A DNA stretch of 64,000 nt. It comes from Epiperipatus broadwayi. Taxonomy: Eukaryota; Onychophora; Udeonychophora; Euonychophora; Peripatidae. The notes under the pieces were generated by a model, which saw nothing but the letters and a program-made list of their open reading frames with translations, had not been told where the DNA came from and did no database searches. Shown piece by piece: positions 12,326-23,878 of this stretch. The stretch spans positions 2,235,881 through 2,299,880 of the forward strand of contig JAQFVV010012489.1 in assembly GCA_028023455.1 (NCBI GenBank). Direction: 5' to 3'. Numbering within the stretch: position 1 is the stretch's first letter; each line of letters begins with the position of its first letter. The translations under genes and the position numbers were made by a program.

Positions 12326-13593
12326 TTATACTGACTTACACATATGAAAAATGAAGCTTTGAATGCCAGTTCTCCTGACTGGACTTTGACAAAGAAAAGG
12401 TCACTGCAAATGGCAGGATTCATCAACTGTCAATTTTTCATCTTATGCTTAGGAAATGAGGTACGAGATATGGGGATTCTCCCCTGAAGAAGTGACTTGT
12501 GACTTATGCTGGTTATCCCCAGTGCACATTTTAAAAGAGGAATGATCCCTGATAAGTCTGTTACGGGTGCTAAGTTTTATCCAGTCAACAGCTTTACTTA
12601 TCCTTATTTAAAACATTTCTATGCTACCCTCACTCACTTTAATTTCAAATCTTTATACATTCCTAATATAACTTAGATTGACTTTACCTTTTATTTGTTA
12701 AACTTACAATATTATTTTAAATTCATGAACTCTATTATTTTTTTAGACCATTACGAACATTATTCTACATATTTATTTCATCTTACAATACTATTCTAAA
12801 CTATCACGGACATTAGTTTACATATTTATTTATATTATGATATTATTTTTAAACCTTTACTTTTAACTTCTTTTTTTTTTAACGTGCATGTATTCAGAGA
12901 AAAAAACTTTTACTTTATTATGATTCATTATTATATAGATATTTTTATTTATTTTGATTATTTAAAACCCTTTATTTATTTCTATTTATTAACTTGCATA
13001 TATTCAAAAACTATCTTTATTTTATTGCTCTTCATTATTATACAAATACTTATTTGACTAACTTGATTTTATTCTACATATTTCCGCTATTTTATTCATT
13101 TATTTAATCCTACAAATTTTACTTTTAAATCATTCATTTGACCTACTTATTTAACTTGATATTATTGATTTTTTTTATATTTATTTGAACTGTTTATTTA
13201 TGATCATTTCTTCTTAATTAATATGTGCGTGACAGGAAAAAAAATCTTTTATTTAGTAAAGCCTCCTTATTGTTATTTTACAACACAATTCATTATTTTA
13301 AATAGCGAAATTCTGATTCAGGCTTATTACTTATGTCAAAATAATTATTTTACTCATAGTCCATTTCCGGTCCTTTTGTTTCCATTTACTTTAATATTCC
13401 ACCTGTTTACTAACTTTTAAACTATGTCAGGCGGTTTCTTCTTTCTTTCTACTAATTTGCTAACATAAATTATACTACATAGCCTCACATCTATCCCTCA
13501 ATTAAAATTTGTTGCTTTATCTCCTTCCCGTTCTGTTCTATTTTCTGCTTTATAGATTAGAAAACCTTTAAACTTCGCAGACCTCCATATTTT

Positions 13594-14091
13594 TCATAAC
13601 TGTGAATATTTTTTCCTTCGCTTTCTTTTTGTTTTAAATCTTTGTTTAAAATGAACACAAACTTTTACTTTAACCTTGAACTTATGTCTCTCTTCTATTT
13701 CTTGATCTACATTTTCCCCCACACTTTCTGTCTTAGAATTATCCTGTTCTGCTTTAATTTCTATCTCTATTTTCACCTCTTCTGTTTCAACACTATCTAG
13801 TTCTGCTTTAATTTCTACCTCTTTTATGACCTCAACTTCCTGACTTACTTTAATTAAATATAACTGTATTATTTCTTGGTTCTTCTCTACCTTTACTGTT
13901 ATCTCACATCTTATTTCTCTTACTTCTGCTCCGAGTTCCTTAATTTCTCCTTTGACCTGTTTAATTTCTTCTTTAAGTTCTAGCTGACCTTGTTTAAATT
14001 TCTGACACAATTCTTCTTTGAACTCAGGCATCATATTGATCATCATTTTCATCATCATCTGTGTCTCAGATATTTCTTTCTCTTTTTCCAT
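13594..14091 (-). CDS. Gag-like coiled-coil protein, 165 aa
   Basis: Begins about 350 bp downstream of the 5' LTR in element sense, where gag starts. The N-terminal part is methionine-rich (residues 1-25), followed by a strongly charged E/K helix with heptad-like spacing (about 26-125) and a basic C-terminus (KTKRKRRKK). Methionine-rich coiled-coil starts occur in Gag proteins of some animal gypsy-type elements. There is no zinc knuckle, capsid motif or pol downstream, so the ORF may be a truncated gag. The low-complexity composition means similarity searches need care. Confidence 0.5.
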   Translation of the reverse strand: MEKEKEISETQMMMKMMINMMPEFKEELCQKFKQGQLELKEEIKQVKGEIKELGAEVREIRCEITVKVEKNQEIIQLYLIKVSQEVEVIKEVEIKAELDSVETEEVKIEIEIKAEQDNSKTESVGENVDQEIEERHKFKVKVKVCVHFKQRFKTKRKRRKKYSQL

Positions 14092-14419
14092 TTTTAAAAC
14101 AATGTTTAAATACGAGTTGTTTATTTATTTTCTTACACGGAACATACGGCCAACTCACCCCTCTGTCCTTTTCTCTACCTGTTCTTAATGCTTTAGCTCC
14201 ACCCAAAATATCCAACTGCCTTTAATTTAAAAGAATAATTTATTTTAAATAGCATAAATGTCAAAATCTCTTTTCATTTAAAGAAAATTTTTTTTTGGTC
14301 AATTTTTTTTTTTAAAAAATAAATTAAACTACTTTAGCATACATAATTTAGTTTTCTTAAAAAAAAATTTCAAACAAAAAACAAAATATTTCTTTACTAT
14401 TGTTTCTTAGGTCAAGCCG

Positions 14420-14437
14420 CAATGTTGGGAGAAGCCA
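14420..14437 (-). other. Primer-binding-site candidate
   Basis: Three bases after the 5' LTR end, the minus strand reads TGGCTTCTCCCAACATTG, beginning with the TGG expected opposite a tRNA CCA end. The tRNA species cannot be named from memory with certainty. Confidence 0.45.
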
Positions 14438-14440
14438 TTT

Positions 14441-16146
14441 TGTACTGGATGGATTAAATGTTGTTTACCTACCAGCCTCTTAGGCAGAGAAGAACATACT
14501 CGGAGAGTATGTATGTCCAAATGATAGCTATAATATATATAACTAGGGTTACATTTCCAGGACATAACTTCTTCTCAACTGTTGAATTCAACACCATGTT
14601 CAAAGCACTTTTTTGTTTGTATAATACGGGCACCAGTTACTTATCCAGAAGATAAATAACACACTTTAAACAATGGCCACTAACTCAATGCCTAAGTTAT
14701 ACCCATGACTAGCTCAGCTACTTGTAATAAATAACAAATTATTGTTTTAATTTAGTGGCAAAAGAATTGACCGACAAATAAAGTTTTAAGTTTAAAGACA
14801 ATTTATTTTAATTCACATTCATTAACCTAATTTTAAATATCTTATTTAACTAATATAACACACACACATTTATAATTTACACACTATAACACCTTAGGAG
14901 AAAGCATTAAATAATATTTAAAATACAAAATACAATGAAATCACTATATACTAACACATGAACACACACAACATTTTAAACATACATATTATAGTTTGTT
15001 TATGTATGCTATAGAGTTCTTAAACTTGACTCTTGAGGCTTTACGAATGCAATGGCTACTTTAGAAATAAGTATAATAAAATGTTATTACCTACGATTTT
15101 GAACTTGGGTGCATCTTGCTGTTTGCTGCTTCTAATGAGATATCTGTAACTGGTTAGATTTGAAGTTTTCTTGTGGAGATTTGATGCTGATTATTCTGAG
15201 GCATTTTCTTTAAGACAATTAAATATCAAGAGGCTTCAGGTTGTTATGCAGGCATCACTTTTATCGGGTAGGTTGGCTGTTTTTATCGGACTTCAGGCCA
15301 GAGAAAGTCATATGTTTTCCAAGGTTTTAACACTGCATTCTTGATTCTAGATATACAATAAGCTGATTGATATAACTCACTGATAGATTGTACTGATTTG
15401 TTATATTAAATGCAACTCAAATGCAACTTTCATGCAACTCAAACTTGACTAATTGTCCGATAAAAAATTGACTGTTTATACATATGACATGTTGTCATTT
15501 TGATATCCTCCAGCAATATCTGTTGTCAAAATTCCTTTGATAATCTTTTAATTACGTGTTTTTGAAAATCATTTAATTAGTATCCATGCAAATGTATTGT
15601 TTTATATTTTTAAATAGTAGCTAATCCTTTGGAGATAAGCTTTTTAATCTTGTTGTTTTTTTACATTTGTGATTAGTAGCCCATTGCTGAACTTGTTGTT
15701 TTATATTTTTAATATTTTAACTTTCATTTATTTTTTTAATATTTAATATGCATACATTACATTTACAGTTGCGCACACATATATAATTTGAGAACCATTC
15801 ACTATTTAGTTTTAAGATGAACCTTTTTTTCTTTCTTTAACTTAAATAAAAGAGATTTATGTTTTTAAACTTTTAACTCATATTTCAATTAATAATAATA
15901 AAAAAAAACTCTTTACTTCTTTTATGAAACTTTTAGCTTGACATTTTTAAAAAAATTCCCCTCTCTTTCTAATTAATTAATTGTAACTTTTATTTCCACA
16001 ACACTTTCACTTTTAATTTTACGTTTACGAAAACAAACTGCAATAAAACTCTTAAACTTTTAATTTTACGTTTTTCTTTTATGAAAGATTTTTATTTTAA
16101 TAATTTTTTAAACAAAATCATTATGTGCCAACACAATATTGGTACA
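14441..16146 (-). repeat. 5' LTR (minus-strand sense)
   Basis: 1706-bp partner of 10361-12049, with scattered substitutions and short indels, many of them C-to-T or G-to-A as expected from CpG decay. Confidence 0.8.
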
Positions 16147-16246
16147 ATATATGGATTTATCCATCAACATTTCCACAAGAAAAAAAAATTATTTTATTAA
16201 AGCTCTTTCAGAAGATAAATCTGAAAGGCTATGGTATATATATATT
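16147..16246. repeat. About 100-bp direct repeat, right flank of LTR element
   Basis: Partner of 10239-10340. It starts directly at the LTR edge. Too long for a normal LTR-element TSD. Most simply, the target was already a tandem duplication and the element landed at the unit boundary. Confidence 0.7.
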
Positions 16247-16454
16247 CAGTAGATAAGGTTTTATTTTAATTTTATAAGTGATTGTATTTGTTTAAGACAA
16301 CAAATAAATAATTTTAAGATTTATTTTAATAAATAAACACACCCAAGGCTAAAATAGATAATTCTTAATTTGTTTTTTTTAAATCCAAAAGTGTGATTTG
16401 AAAATATGCAATAAAAAGTATGCTTTTTTATTAAAATATATGTAATATATAGGG

Positions 16455-16919
16455 CAGGGGTCCCCAACCTTTTTGCACTTAAGAGCACATTCCATAATAC
16501 CGGCCAGGTGGTGGGCACCATTTATTTTTTCAACTAGGTGGCGGGCACCATTTATTTTTTTATCTGGGCATAATTGCTGAGATATTCTTGACTTCGTTTA
16601 CGGAGAAGCCACAGTACATCGCATCACATCACATCACATGTAAATTTATAGTTGGATATTGTTAATAATACACATAATGTACAAAAAAATATTTATTTCA
16701 AAAATAAATTAACATATAATTGATATTTTTACGCTGTAAAAGTATAGTATGTCCTACAATTTGATTACAATATAATGCAATAATTAATAAAAAAAATTCA
16801 AAAATGACATTTATTTGTATCAGATAAATAATTTTTTATCGTGTTCGGATAGCGGCGGGCACACATAAAATGGTCTGCGGGCGCCATGGTGCCCGAAGGC
16901 ATAGGGTTGGGGACCCCTG
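16455..16919. mobile_element. Non-autonomous hAT transposon (MITE), 465 bp
   Basis: Terminal inverted repeats CAGGGGTCCCCAACC and its complement, flanked by a perfect 8-bp duplication ATATAGGG (16447-16454 and 16920-16927). Both are diagnostic of the hAT superfamily. Inside are two tandem ~30-bp units ending GGGCACCATTTATTTTT, an ATCAC repeat, and no transposase. The internal short ORF is chance. Confidence 0.9.
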
Positions 16920-16927
16920 ATATAGGG

Positions 16928-17240
16928 TATATGAGCACCCACTTTCACCCCACTCTCCACTCTATCTCATAACACTGATACACTTAAACACATATATGTT
17001 GAAAAGATAAATAATCACCAATATGTGTATTTCATGCTAAACCAGCAATCATCAGTTGGTTCAGATTACCATCTCTACACATATATGTCATAAGTGCTCA
17101 GATATATATTAAGATGGCCAATCTTCATACTTTAATGGACATGCTTCTATCTACTCCACACTCCAACTCTTCAACTGTCCATCCAATTGAAAATCTGATG
17201 ATGGAATGCTCAAAGGCCACCCTGAGGCCGAGATTCTTGT
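16928..17240 (-). repeat. Hammerhead-type SINE copy 3 (best conserved core)
   Basis: Minus strand. CCAA closing stem I (plus strand 17056-17059), CTGATGA (17049-17055), a stem II hairpin with TGCT/AGCA, GAAA (17030-17033), a short helix III loop, then TTGG (17018-17021). AATC/GATT adds outer pairs to stem I. All invariant core bases are present. The downstream part reaches the hAT MITE. The upstream part holds the ATCAGATTTTCAA segment shared with the other full copies. Confidence 0.7.
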
Positions 17241-19059
17241 CACACCCATGTTGACCATAGGTCAATCTGACCTATGGTAACTTTTGGTTTGTAAATATGT
17301 TACCTTTTTCTTGAGAATATTAATTTAAGTAGAAATATTATTTCTCAATAAAAAAATACCAAATAACTTTGTTGATGGGGAATTTGTAGGAAATTCAAGT
17401 CCCAGAAATGGTAGAAATGCATGCTTTTTAATAAATTAATCCAGATTAGTTTTCTTTTTGATTTTGGAAAATCATGATTATATTATATATAAAAAGGTGA
17501 ATAAAATATTTAATTCATCTGGCATTTCAAACTTCTCCAATGTGATTATTGCTTGTGGGCTAATTGATGACTTTAAAAATAATCTTCACACAGATACAAT
17601 TTGGGTGAAACTGCTTTCTCTCCCAAAAGGGTTTATCATGAGAAAATATCCATTTTATTAATATTCACTCTACCATTCTCACTGATCCATTGTAGTGATA
17701 ATAAAGCTTTAATCTATAATAAAAGTAAGGGCAGCTACTGTAATTTCATATGAGTAAAATAAACAACAATTACTTATTTGAAGTATTTAATTGTTACCAA
17801 AAAGCTGACAACTGTATCCTGTAACAGAACATCTCTTGGATAGTATCAAGCAAGTATCTGTAAACTAGGATTTAATATTCTACCATTGCATACATTTGTT
17901 AACAAACAGATATTTGTTAGTGAAAATTCTTATGTATATGCCATATCTTAAATGATAAAATAATACGAAAGCAATTCCTTCCTTCTTTTTAACTTTGATT
18001 CCAAAAATTTGATATAACATATTAGTTGATAAACTGATTATTTGCAAGTCTCTAAATAATAAAAAAACCATCTAACTATTTCAAATTAACATCTTTTATT
18101 AAATCACTATCTAATATATCCATTAAAAAATCAAAATTTTATATATAAATTTAACATAAGTTTAATTTAACACAAGGTCTAATGAATGTATCTAAAATCA
18201 CACATTCTATAGAAACTATAAAATTTTGGGACAATATTATTTATCTAATTAAATGTGAAGTCAAATATGAACCTGTATTATATTTAATCATGAAATGATG
18301 CAATATGCATGAAGAGATGTCTTTATTTGATTATAACTCATTGTTTTATTAGTTATCCTGTGTTTTTATATGATAGTAATATTCAAACTAACACTAATGT
18401 TTTTATAAATACTTTCACAGATATTTATATTTATGTACTGCAAACAGCTTGGATCAATAAGTCCTGCATAATTCAACATTTTAATGTCTAAAAAAAATAA
18501 AAGACAAAATCCTGTACCCCAGAGATAGTTAAATGTTTTTTTATTAATATTAGTAAGTGCATAATTGGTTATGTCATATCAAGAATCATAGAGAGAAGAG
18601 ACCTTTGATTATAGTATTTTTCATCTCTAATCCTAAAGTAAAATCTATGACAATTAAAATGATTTGAATCTAATTGACAATTCTGACAAATTGTGTAATT
18701 GACAGATGAGTTTATGTTAGTGAAAGAAGCAATAAACCCATATTCTTAGAATTTATGCAAATACACATATCTAACTTATGGAAAAGATTTTCTTTGGTAG
18801 GATTTGCAACATGAGGACATTTTTTGTAATATTGAGAAGATTAAAAAAATAAACAATCTTCTTGAGAGCTCATTAGAGATTTCTTATTACTTTTACAATG
18901 CTTATTTTATTAAAATTTATAAATCAGACAGTTTTGATTGACCATCAGGAACTCTGAAAAAGACTGCTGCTCAATTGAAATTGTGAGCTTAATTAATTTT
19001 AATGAAGTAAGCATTATTTAAATACAAGTATAGTATATATATTTAATCCAGATGTAATT
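17241..19059. other. AT-rich sequence, no gene seen
   Basis: No supported gene or repeat. Short AT-rich ORFs of 60-67 codons lack coding character. Confidence 0.5.
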
Positions 19060-19372
19060 AAAGGAATCTGATGTTTGAATGCTCACAGCATTCAATCATC
19101 AGATTTTCATTGATATGGATGACTGAAGAGTTGGAGAGGATTGAAGCCTGCCCTTTAAAATTTTTAGATACGCTATCTTAATATAAACTGAGCACTGATT
19201 ATATATATGTGTGAGAGATGATGATCTGGACCAACTGATGAGTGCAGGTTCAGCACAAAATATGCATATAGGAAATCATTTATCTTTTTCACATGTATGT
19301 AGTCATGTGTAACAGTTATATTAGGTCAAGTGCAAAGAGCTTGAAAGTCTAAGTTCAAATCCCATTTAATAA
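19060..19372 (+). repeat. Hammerhead-type SINE copy 4 (near full length)
   Basis: 5' segment with ATCATCAGATTTTCAT, then GATCT...CCAA (to 19234), CTGATGA (19235-19241), stem II GTGCAGGTTCAGCAC, AAAA instead of GAAA, and TATCTTTTTCACATG. The 3' part contains GAAAGTCTAAGTTCAAATCC, which resembles a tRNA T arm with box B. G12 is lost by CG-to-CA change. Confidence 0.65.
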
Positions 19373-20640
19373 AATAAGCATTGTAAAAGTAAGAAGATAG
19401 AGACTTTTATATTTTTATTAATTTTATTAATGGATAAAAAAGAATAAATTGATAATGTACTTTGTAAATATTGAGAAGATTGTGATTCTAGAAAAACTAT
19501 TGATATTTTAATGATATATAAATTGGATACACTTCTACCAACACTATTAATGTTATCAACATAAGCCCCATCATTGGAATGTTTTTCACAAAAATGAAAT
19601 AAAAAAAAATAATAAACATAATTCACTTTTCAAGATGGGTTGACATGTAAATCAAATAACACTGCCTGAAATCCTATTCCAAAAAAAAAAAAAAAAGCTT
19701 TGTAAAAGTTTCTAGTAACTGCGGATCTGCTTTTAATGTAATTCATGGTACAGCAAATGAGACTTGAGTCATTTAGTATTACTCTCTATTTGAAAATTAA
19801 TATAACTGCCTATGCTAGAAAGTATATTGAAACTATATTTGAATCTATTATGCTACTTTTCATAATAAATCTGATTATTTCATATAAAGTCAATTGCTAT
19901 GGAATGAATGTTTTTTTGGACAGCACATAATAAACAAAAGCTAATTTCTTTTTAAATACTGGAAATTTGGTTAGTAAATTCTGATCAAAATCTTTATAAG
20001 TATATAATCAATATAACATTTTATGTTATACACAGAAAAGAAAATATTTTTTTTTATATTAACTGCAAAGAAAATTTGTTTGCTAAGATTGCAAAATGGG
20101 GTATCTGTAGTGGAATCGGTGTTTGTTAAAAATGATCTTAGCATATACTACTGAAACATCCTTAAATGGAAATGTAATTAATAAAATTATATTAAAGTTA
20201 CATATAACTATTCTCTTTTTTATTTCTGTTCATAGCATACTCCAGCTTGCTTTAGGCAAATCTAATGATATACATATAACCTAATTATGAACATATTCTG
20301 CAAACCTAATTATATATGTATTATCTTTTATTGCTACTTAATTAATTTTTTGATCACTGTATTTAAACGTTTTTTTGTTTCAATCATGCACACATATATT
20401 GTAAAATTTAAAATAATATTGAGTTTTCTATTCAGTTAGTAATGAAACTAAGATTCTTTTTCAATGTTATTGTTATTATAAAACCTGAAAAATAAATAAT
20501 TTGGTATAGTTTAATTCAGTATAATTTAAGTATATTATCCATTAATATATATATATATATATACATATATATTGAACCAAGCCCCTCTGAATAATATCCA
20601 TATTAACTAGGTTTGAATACCTTTTATACATATAACTTAA
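19373..20640. other. AT-rich sequence, no gene seen
   Basis: No gene supported. A poly(A) run lies at about 19681-19696 and an (AT)n run at about 20547-20572. Confidence 0.5.
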
Positions 20641-22160
20641 ACACTATTATGGGAAATGGACTGGCTCTTCAAGCAGAGAAGTAGAATACCATTTATAGAT
20701 GAATCATCAATGGTACCTATAACCAGATCGAGGCTATACAAAGCATAACTTATGATCACACTTCCAGGCTATAGCACTTCTTGACTGCTAGGTCAAACAT
20801 TCTACATCCAAGCATATTATTTGTTTTGAGTATAAACTCAGGGACCATCTGACTATATAATCTGTATAGGCAGTATGCTCAGATATGATGAATCTAGCAC
20901 TTGAAATATCCTATGTCTAGTTCACACTCTGTCCCAGGGTTCAGCACATTTAGTTAACACATAAAGTAACTCTACATTAATTTACTTGTGACACAGTGAC
21001 AAGAGAGAGAAAATAGACAAAGTAACGATCAAGCAATCATTATTATTTAACTACACACATACATTTAACACAACAATAAATTTTACACAAAAATATAAAT
21101 GATGACTTTAGACTATAGTTATAATAGTTCTTCATAAAGTTCATTTCACCCAGGTTTCCATTTTGTGTGTATTGTCCAAAGGTTTTAGTTTACATTTGCT
21201 TTTGCTTTCCTACCAGTTGGCTTTTTGTTTCTCCATCGATGGCTTCATGGTTCTCCTTCTAGGTTTCTGTCAAATAATGAGAGAAAGAGAAAGAATTTGC
21301 AGCAGCTTCTACTTCACAATCTAGACATTCATTCCAGGCATTGATTCAGGTCAGATATGTAGACTGCAGCAGAAATGACTGGTTTGTTACAGCATTTAAA
21401 GTTCTCCAAAATTCTGAGTCTGTATTCTTCTGCATTCTGTATAGCTAGATTCTGACTTGAATGAATAATACAAACCCAACTGCATAGCACTAATAGCAAT
21501 CCCAACTGTATATCACAAACCTGACTGAATAATAATAGATAGTTGCAATTTTATATGCTTCCTCTTTCATTGTTTTCGCAGTTTTCAATGTTTATCACAC
21601 TTAAATCTATTTTTAATTAAGATTGTAACTTAAAGTCTGTTTTTAATTAAATTTGCATTTCATTTTATCTAATCTTATCCTCAGATTACTCTGATATCTG
21701 ATAGTTCACAGTTTGCAATGAATTTTGTTATTAGTTATAATTCTTATCAGCCATAAGTCTTTTAAACTTATTACATTTTTTGAAGTTTAAAAGTTTTTCT
21801 TTTACAAACTATTTTTTTGTCTGTTATTCTTTTTTATTTATAAAAAGGAGATACTGAATTTTAAATCTTTTTACTTTTATTTTAGATTTTCCTAACATTC
21901 TACTCCTCTGCCCTCTTGCTAATAACAGTTATATTCTAAAAGAAAAATATGACACAATCTTTGGTTTTTGCAAAATTTGCGTCTTAAAATCTACTTTAAA
22001 AACATATTTTTCTTTCTATTTTTAAAAAAAATAAAACAATACTTTTATTTTTACAAATTTGCATTTTAAAATTTATTTTAAAACATGCTATATTTTTCTA
22101 CTTTAGTTTTTATTAATAATTTAATTTATTTTTAAATAAAAAATGTGTAATTCGCGCTAT
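20641..22160 (-). repeat. Possible diverged solo LTR
   Basis: The order of landmarks (GCAGAGAAG near the left end, a CACACAT/TTTACAC-rich stretch, ATAGTTCTT, then long T-rich DNA) parallels the LTRs at 10.4 and 14.4 kb, but base identity is low and no terminal repeat or TSD can be fixed. The Penelope palindrome begins next to its right end. Orientation is inferred from the parallel. Confidence 0.3.
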
Positions 22161-22379
22161 ATATGTATGCCTGACAACATATTTCACTAGCATTACAATA
22201 TATATATATATTGCGGGTTCATCCGTGTTAAAAACTTTTAATATTAATAAACTGACGTTTTGACTTGGTCACACAAGCCATCCACAGAGCTATAAAAGGT
22301 AAAAGACGGTTGTAGAGGCGCTACAATCACTGATTTGAATAAAATGTTAAAATTCCACCAATAGCAAAAAATGTTAAAT

Positions 22380-23861
22380 TTAGGAATGGTTTTTAAAAAA
22401 ATCTTTCCAAATAGGAGGAAGTTTGCATGTATCATCTCGCTTATTGATACAATCTGGCCTTTTAAGTATCTCAATGGATTCTCTAATTTTGCATTGGTAG
22501 AGATTATCACATCTGGATATGATCCTGGTACTAAAAAAATCAATTTTATGACCTGAATCTATAGTATGAAGTGAGAGTGCTGATGATGATGAGTGTTGTT
22601 TAACTGCATTAGCATGCTCATCTCTCCTAACACTGATGCGACGATTACTCATACCTATGTAAGAAGCTTTACAATTTTTACATGAGATTTGATAGACACC
22701 ATGAGATTCAAGAGGGATTGAATCCTTAGGCTTGGTTATTATATTGCTGATCTTTTGATGAGCAGAAAATGCTGTATCTACATTATAGCATTTTAATATA
22801 CGTCTGATACTGTCTGTAGTTCCTTTTACATATGGAACACAAATCCTAATAGCTGATTTATCATCTTTTTGTTTCCTATTTTGTCTATTTTGGGCTTGAA
22901 ATAAGGCTTTTTTTATAAATTTGTAAATATAACTATTTGCTAATAAAACACTATTAATATGATTTATTTCTTCTTTCAGATGTGTCTCATCTGAAAGGTT
23001 AATTGCTCTATTTAAAAGAGTTTTGGCTACAGAAACTATCTGAGTCGGGTGATGATGAGAATGGAAATGCAAATATCTGTCTCTGTGTGTATCCTTTCTG
23101 TAAATAGAAAAAGATAAACTATTTGGTGTTCTGGTGACGAGAACATCAAGAAAAGGGAGTTTTCCATCAGACTCTGTCTCCATTGTAAAATTAATATGAG
23201 GATGCATATTATTTAAATGTAAGAAAAAATCATATAATTTATTTTTTCCATGTTGCCATATGACAAAAGTGTCATCTATGTATCTGAGCCAAATGAGAGG
23301 TTTTAAAGATGATGATTCTAAAGCATGAGTTTCTATATATTCCATGAATAAATCAGCTTTTACTCCTGAGATAGGTGAGCCCATAGGAGTACCAAAAACT
23401 TGTCTGTAATGCTATCCATTGTATACAAAATGTGTATTTAAGAGACAATGTTTAATTAAAGCAATAATATGGTCTGGTAAATTGCAACATTGTGAGATTA
23501 TATTTAAAGCTTCATCAATTGGAATGTTTGTAAACAAAGACACGACATCAAAACTGACCAGAATGTCATTAGCATTAATTTCTAAACTTTTTAAAACAGA
23601 AATAAAATGAAGAGAGTTTTTAATATATGATTTAATAGATGGGATTGTAGGTTTAATGAAATCCGATAAGTATCTGGCTAAAATACGAGTTGGAGAACTT
23701 ATTGCACTTACTATTGGACGAAGGGGGGTATCTGGTTTGTGAATTTTTGGAAGTCCATAAAATTTTGGACAGACACAAGATTTTTCACGAGGGATTATTT
23801 TGTTTTTTATCTCTGTTTCAATAGGTGATTTATTCATAATAGCTTTTGTTGTTTTTTCCAA
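22380..23861 (-). pseudogene. Penelope-like RT + GIY-YIG protein, one stop codon
   Basis: One frame runs through both parts, broken only by a TAG at 23412-23414 just before the segment with GTPMGSP. Upstream of the stop: YGLPKIHKP, LRPIVS, and the RT catalytic-aspartate region (VSFDVVSLFTNIP). Downstream: RYIDDTFVIW (catalytic DD), a GKLPFLDVL segment, then GIY-YIG with GVYQI, CKNC, YIG, a conserved RRDEH segment and a late glutamate (RESIEIL). The N-terminus is missing because the copy stops at the palindrome centre. Apart from that stop the protein is well preserved. Confidence 0.85.
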
Positions 23862-23878
23862 ATACGTAGTAATGTTTG

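Larger units (their letters stand above)
10361..16146 (-). mobile_element. LTR retrotransposon (Ty3/gypsy-like), gutted, minus strand
   Basis: Two long terminal repeats of about 1.7 kb in the same orientation flank a 2.4-kb interior. On the minus strand the LTR begins TGTACCAAC and ends CCAGTACA. Next to the 5' LTR is a primer-binding-site candidate. Next to the 3' LTR is a purine-rich tract. Possible 4-bp TSD ATAT. The interior keeps a gag-like coiled-coil ORF near the 5' LTR and a cysteine-rich ORF end near the 3' LTR. No protease, RT, RNase H or integrase is seen. The LTRs differ at about 8 of the first 120 bases, so the insertion is not recent. The gypsy assignment rests on PPT/PBS style only. 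Confidence 0.8.
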
